Origin: Arabidopsis thaliana
Lineage: Eukaryota; Streptophyta; Magnoliopsida; Brassicales; Brassicaceae
Length of the DNA stretch: 64,000 nt
Direction: 5' to 3'
Assembly (NCBI RefSeq): GCF_000001735.4
Contig: NC_003070.9
Span: 9,362,001 to 9,426,000, forward strand
Every line of letters starts with the position of its first letter. Within the stretch, counting starts at the first letter, position 1. The notes below the pieces were generated by a model. The model ran no database searches, was not told the DNA's origin, and was given only the letters and a program-made list of their open reading frames with translations. Positions 59,389 through 64,000 of this stretch are shown here, in pieces. The position numbers and the translations under genes are program-made.

Positions 59389-61910
59389 ATGAAGAAGTCT
59401 AAACTCGATAATTCTTCTTCACAGATTCGATTCGGGCTTGTTCAGTTCTTATTAGTTGTTCTGCTTTTTTACTTCCTCTGCATGAGCTTCGAGATCCCAT
59501 TCATCTTCAGAACCGGGTCTGGGTCCGGGTCTGATGATGTTTCATCTTCTTCTTTTGCTGACGCATTACCGAGACCAATGGTTGTTGGTGGTGGTAGTAG
59601 GGAAGCTAATTGGGTTGTCGGAGAAGAAGAAGAAGCAGACCCACATCGACATTTCAAGGATCCGGGTCGGGTACAGCTTCGGTTACCGGAGCGGAAAATG
59701 AGGGAATTTAAGTCCGTCTCTGAGATTTTCGTCAACGAGAGCTTCTTCGACAATGGCGGATTCAGCGATGAATTCTCAATCTTTCACAAAACAGCGAAGC
59801 ATGCGATTTCAATGGGTCGAAAAATGTGGGACGGACTCGATTCGGGTTTAATCAAACCCGATAAAGCTCCGGTTAAGACCCGGATTGAGAAATGTCCGGA
59901 TATGGTTTCGGTTTCTGAGTCGGAGTTTGTGAACCGGAGTCGGATCTTGGTTTTGCCGTGTGGGTTAACGTTAGGATCTCACATTACCGTCGTGGCTACG
60001 CCGCATTGGGCTCACGTTGAGAAAGATGGTGATAAGACGGCGATGGTGAGTCAGTTCATGATGGAGTTACAAGGATTAAAGGCGGTGGATGGTGAAGATC
60101 CGCCTCGGATACTTCATTTTAACCCGAGGATTAAAGGTGATTGGAGTGGAAGACCAGTGATTGAGCAAAACACTTGTTATCGAATGCAATGGGGCTCAGG
60201 TTTACGTTGTGATGGTCGTGAATCTAGTGATGATGAAGAATATGGTATTGACTTTTGTTAGACTAGAGTTGACTTTAAACTATTGTTTAATTTGACCTAA
60301 TCTTGATGAAAAAGGTAAAGACTTTAATTTGTTTTTGTGATAGTTGATGGAGAGGTGAAATGTGAGAGGTGGAAGAGAGATGATGATGATGGTGGTAATA
60401 ATGGTGATGATTTTGATGAATCAAAGAAGACATGGTGGTTGAATAGGTTGATGGGTCGGAGGAAGAAGATGATAACACATGATTGGGATTATCCTTTTGC
60501 TGAAGGGAAGCTTTTTGTTCTTACACTTCGAGCTGGGATGGAAGGTTATCATATTAGTGTGAATGGAAGACATATCACATCTTTTCCTTATAGAACGGTG
60601 AGTGACTGACAAAACCGCTTAATAGTTCATCTCTAGACTTCAATGATTGAATGGTTTTATATTTCAGGGGTTTGTTTTGGAGGATGCCACTGGATTAGCA
60701 GTCAAAGGAAACATTGATGTGCATTCTGTATATGCTGCCTCGTTACCTTCTACAAATCCTAGTTTTGCACCGCAGAAGCATCTCGAGATGCAAAGGATAT
60801 GGAAAGCTCCTTCGTTACCTCAGAAGCCTGTAGAGTTGTTCATTGGAATTCTTTCTGCTGGTAATCATTTTGCAGAGAGAATGGCAGTGAGGAAGTCATG
60901 GATGCAGCAGAAGCTGGTCAGATCATCGAAAGTTGTTGCCCGGTTCTTTGTGGCATTGGTAAGCACAACTCTTGAAAGACAAAATTCACCTAAATATAGC
61001 CATTGGTTTAATATACTAATTCATATTGCAGCATGCAAGAAAGGAAGTCAATGTGGATTTAAAGAAAGAAGCTGAGTACTTTGGTGATATTGTCATAGTA
61101 CCGTACATGGATCATTATGACCTTGTTGTGCTCAAGACAGTTGCCATCTGCGAATATGGGGTAACTTCTTCGTCCCTCTTTTGTTCTCCTTACCTTTTAT
61201 TACTTTTCTGATTACTCATCCGGAAAACTTGTAGGTGAACACAGTGGCGGCAAAGTACGTTATGAAATGTGACGATGATACATTTGTGCGTGTGGATGCT
61301 GTGATCCAGGAAGCAGAAAAGGTTAAGGGAAGAGAGAGCCTTTATATTGGAAACATTAATTTTAACCATAAGCCATTGCGTACCGGGAAATGGGCTGTGA
61401 CATTCGAGGTATAGATTTTGTGGCAGACCTGAAACTCTATTGAGAAAGAAACATGTGATGTTTAGACTTTATGTTGATTTTTTCTGACTTGTGAAACCAG
61501 GAATGGCCAGAAGAGTATTATCCTCCATATGCAAATGGTCCGGGTTACATCTTGTCATATGATGTAGCTAAGTTCATTGTCGATGATTTTGAACAAAAGC
61601 GATTAAGAGTAAGTTATCCTTCACGTAGATATGAGATTTTGAGGTGATCCTTTCATGTTTCCTTTTATGATATGGTCTTGGTTCTTCTTGGTCATTGCAG
61701 TTATTCAAGATGGAAGATGTGAGCATGGGAATGTGGGTGGAGAAGTTCAACGAGACTAGACCAGTGGCAGTGGTTCACAGCCTCAAGTTCTGTCAGTTTG
61801 GTTGCATAGAAGACTACTTCACCGCTCATTATCAGTCGCCTCGCCAGATGATTTGCATGTGGGATAAGCTGCAGAGACTCGGGAAGCCCCAATGCTGCAA
61901 CATGAGATGA
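59389..61910 (+). CDS. GALT4: AGP hydroxyproline O-galactosyltransferase (GT31 with galectin domain)
   Basis: Seven exons (59389-60244, 60344-60597, 60668-60958, 61032-61160, 61235-61408, 61501-61608, 61701-61910) encode 673 residues. A type II membrane anchor lies at about residues 15-37 ([20 protein letters not shown]), a galectin-like domain at about 180-390 and a GT31 catalytic domain from about 420 with the nucleotide-sugar motif CDDD at 522-525 and the downstream EDVSMGMW. Family knowledge: GALT2-6 add the first galactose to hydroxyproline of arabinogalactan proteins in the ER/Golgi. By memory At1g27120. Confidence 0.93.
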
Positions 61911-63581
61911 CATAACATTGTTTTTTGACGGATTTTTCGTTAGAAAGGAAAATGAAGAAGCAGATGGGTGATAATGGAGCTAACTGTTTTAGATCTCTGT
62001 ATATTATAGAAACAATATATAATGTATCTATATATATATATATATAATATAATGAAGGGTTCTTGAGAAGTTGACTGAGAAGTCAATAGTTTTTGCAGTG
62101 TTTACAAATATATAATCCAGAGGTACTGCAAGTAATGAGGGAAGAACATAACTTCTCCTGTACCTTGAGTAGTCTACGTAAAGCCCATGAGACAAGCCGC
62201 AACGGTCTGGTATCTCTTCAACATCTTTACCAAAATGAGGATTTTTGAATCCTTACAGGTACTTGTTTCATCTGCATTCTTACATTGGAAATTCTTTTAT
62301 CAAGATGCTAAACAAGTGTCTGGCTAATTCTAACTTGGCTAGTTGAGAGTATAAGTTCCTTGATTAGCCTGGTTCTGAGGGAAATAAAGTGGGAAAGCTA
62401 TAAATAGATTCATACAGTTGCTATTAGTAGACTGTTTGCTTAATAATTTTTGGAAACTTGTGCTTATGAACATTACCGAAGCTGTTAGTTAGTGACTGGA
62501 ATAAGCATCTGACAGGACGCACAAAACAGAGTTGCAGCACTTGCTTTTCATTTTGTGATTTTCCTGTTCACTTGGCATTGGTTCCCACGTACTCCCTATG
62601 CTAGACTCTCTTCTTATGTGGTGGATTCGTTTTTCACAACAGTAACCTTATGTCAAGACCTTTCCTGATTATTCGCCAAAACAACTCTCTGAACCGGACA
62701 CCAAATTACCAATGGGATAAAGCTGCTTCAGGCTGAGCCTCCCTGGCGGTGTTTATAAAGCCTTATGCATGCAAGTTCAGGCCTAATCACTTTATCTGAA
62801 TTCTGATGAAGATTAAGAGTGTGATTACATGTTGGTTCTAGATTAAGAGTAGTTACAGGTTGGTTCTGGATTTCGTTCTCACCACGACACAAAACCTTTC
62901 AAGCCTTTTACATTGTGTTTTCAGTTGGCTATTAGCCTCAAAATATCTAAAACCGGCACATTCTCTCATAACTAGTTTTTGTAATGCAGTCACTTTACAA
63001 AAAGTAATAGATGCCAAGTGTAAAGAGCTAAGGTCCAAAAAAAAAAAGAGCTAAGGTGCAAGAGATTTGAGGGAGGTCGGTAAAAGCCATTGGTGTGTTG
63101 TCACGTTCAATCATTTTGCATAGAATATTGGAAGATAAACTGGATGTTGGCAAAAAAAAAAGTATAGCAAGTTAGGAAGCAGCTAATGCAACCAAAACTC
63201 TCTCATGCAACAACAAAACATTGCAACCTGAAGGCGGCGGCGGTACTACAATTTTTGGATTTGGTAAACATTGGTTAGCCACAATAAGTATTTGCTGCTG
63301 CGGTCCAAATATATTCAACTCCTAGTCCTAGGTAACTAAAATATAATAGTAGAAAATTCCAAACATTAAAGCCATCACTATATTTGATAGGTACGTGGTC
63401 GATAAAATAGATAACTCAGAGTACACCACCTTTGACTCATCAGCCACCTGCCAACGAGAAACACGACTCCTAATTCCACTTTCCTCCCTCACTCACTCTA
63501 TTATATATAAACAAATCACACTCTGACCTAAAACAAACAACTCTTTAACTATCATCAGATCAATAAAAACCAGAAGAAGTC
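61911..63581. other. Intergenic between GALT4 and GSTU13
   Basis: GALT4 3' UTR with an AT dinucleotide run at about 62030-62046. 62100-63000 is less AT-rich than other spacers but has no supported ORF or RNA. 63440-63581 is the GSTU13 promoter (TATATATAAAC at 63502). A micro-insertion is at 63022. Confidence 0.4.
63022..63057 (+). repeat. Micro-insertion with A tail and 13-bp direct repeats
   Basis: AAAGAGCTAAGGT at 63022-63034 and 63045-63057 flanks CC plus an A tract (63035-63044). Same shape as at 26578, 44848 and 55464; the boundary within the A run is ambiguous. Confidence 0.55.
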
Positions 63582-63908
63582 ATGGCTCAGAACGATACAG
63601 TGAAGCTGATAGGTTCTTGGTCTAGCCCTTATTCCCTTAGGGCACGTGTGGCTCTACACTTGAAATCTGTCAAGTACGAGTACTTAGACGAACCTGATGT
63701 TCTTAAAGAAAAGAGTGAACTCCTTCTCAAATCTAACCCCATCCACAAGAAAGTCCCTGTCCTCCTCCATGGTGACCTCTCCATCTCTGAGTCCCTCAAC
63801 GTTGTTCAATACGTCGACGAGGCTTGGCCCTCCGTTCCTTCAATCCTTCCTTCTGATGCCTATGATCGCGCATCTGCTCGGTTTTGGGCTCAGTACATCG
63901 ATGACAAG
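63582..63908 (+). CDS. GSTU13: Tau-class glutathione S-transferase, first exon (partial)
   Basis: ATG at 63582; the exon ends at a GT donor after 109 codons and the gene continues beyond the window. N-terminal thioredoxin-fold domain: [18 protein letters not shown] carries the tau-class catalytic serine (Ser15, before Pro16), KKVPVLLHG has the cis-proline, and [14 protein letters not shown] carries the glutathione-binding Glu70-Ser71. Tau GSTs are cytosolic and conjugate glutathione to xenobiotics and endogenous electrophiles. By memory At1g27130. Confidence 0.93.
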
Positions 63909-64000
63909 GTAAACTAGTTTAGAGGCTCACTTCCGTGGATCTCTGTTTCATGCTCTGTTTTGCTTTGTCACAGTTTGATACTTCAGTTTTTGAGGTTCAA
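63909..64000 (+). other. Start of GSTU13 intron 1
   Basis: Begins GTAAACTAG after the exon; the window ends inside the intron. Confidence 0.7.

Noticed and set aside
62030-62046. AT dinucleotide run as a possible origin or structural element
   Set aside because: Ordinary microsatellite in the GALT4 3' region.
1-64000. Search for tRNA genes, rRNA and CRISPR-like arrays
   Set aside because: No B-box/acceptor-stem pair, rRNA segment or regularly spaced repeat array was found by eye on either strand; a tRNAscan run would settle the tRNA part.

Overview
This is plant nuclear DNA: AT-rich intergenic sequence, genes split by many short GT-AG introns, and plant-only families. I recognise it as Arabidopsis thaliana chromosome 1 (or a nearly identical accession), roughly from the MIR395 cluster at At1g26970-26985 to GSTU13 at At1g27130. 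Locus names are from memory; gene models were spliced by hand from the sequence.

Layout. 1-5.25 kb: microRNA cluster with MIR395a (minus), MIR395b and MIR395c (plus), a decayed fourth MIR395-like copy, and a decayed unidentified protein fossil. MIR395b and c sit in a tandem segmental duplication. 6.0-11.5 kb: a C-terminal fragment resembling UTP20, split by a young Ty1/Copia retrotransposon with 172-bp LTRs. 12.1-14.4 kb: DUF1664 gene. 14.8-15.2 kb: small RING-H2 gene that appears frameshifted, followed by a faint old Copia relic. 16.6-21.7 kb: two tandem DUF1338 (2-oxoadipate dioxygenase/decarboxylase-like) genes with a relic first exon between them. 22.2-24.9 kb: non-autonomous Helitron and a duplicated downstream flank. 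24.9-28.0 kb (minus): NPF4-type transporter. 29.9-30.9 kb: HD-ZIP I gene ATHB54. 31.7-32.4 kb: RRM protein. 33.0-34.7 kb: seven-bladed RCC1-like protein, one exon per blade. 34.9-37.2 kb (minus): PTST2, with coiled coil and CBM48. 38.7-41.8 kb: nitrate transporter NRT1.6/NPF2.12. 42.0-44.1 kb (minus): caprin-like RGG protein. 45.6-49.1 kb (minus): double-DUF569 gene. 51.0-54.0 kb (minus): TTC38-like TPR protein. 56.1-56.9 kb: second Helitron copy. 59.4-61.9 kb: AGP hydroxyproline O-galactosyltransferase GALT4. 63.6 kb to the end: first exon of GSTU13.

The genes do not form a pathway. Local themes are sulfur homeostasis (MIR395 targets ATP sulfurylases and SULTR2;1), nitrate and related transport (two NPF genes), tandem duplication followed by decay (MIR395, DUF1338, DUF569), and transposon traffic. 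I see no new defence or mobile system. The best unlisted signals are the relic MIR395 copy, the relic DUF1338 exon and flank copies, four tiny A-tailed insertions flanked by 12-16 bp direct repeats, in-frame stop-free introns (ATHB54, DUF569 gene), the caprin-like architecture, and the lack of an in-frame ATG in the first exon of the TTC38-like gene.
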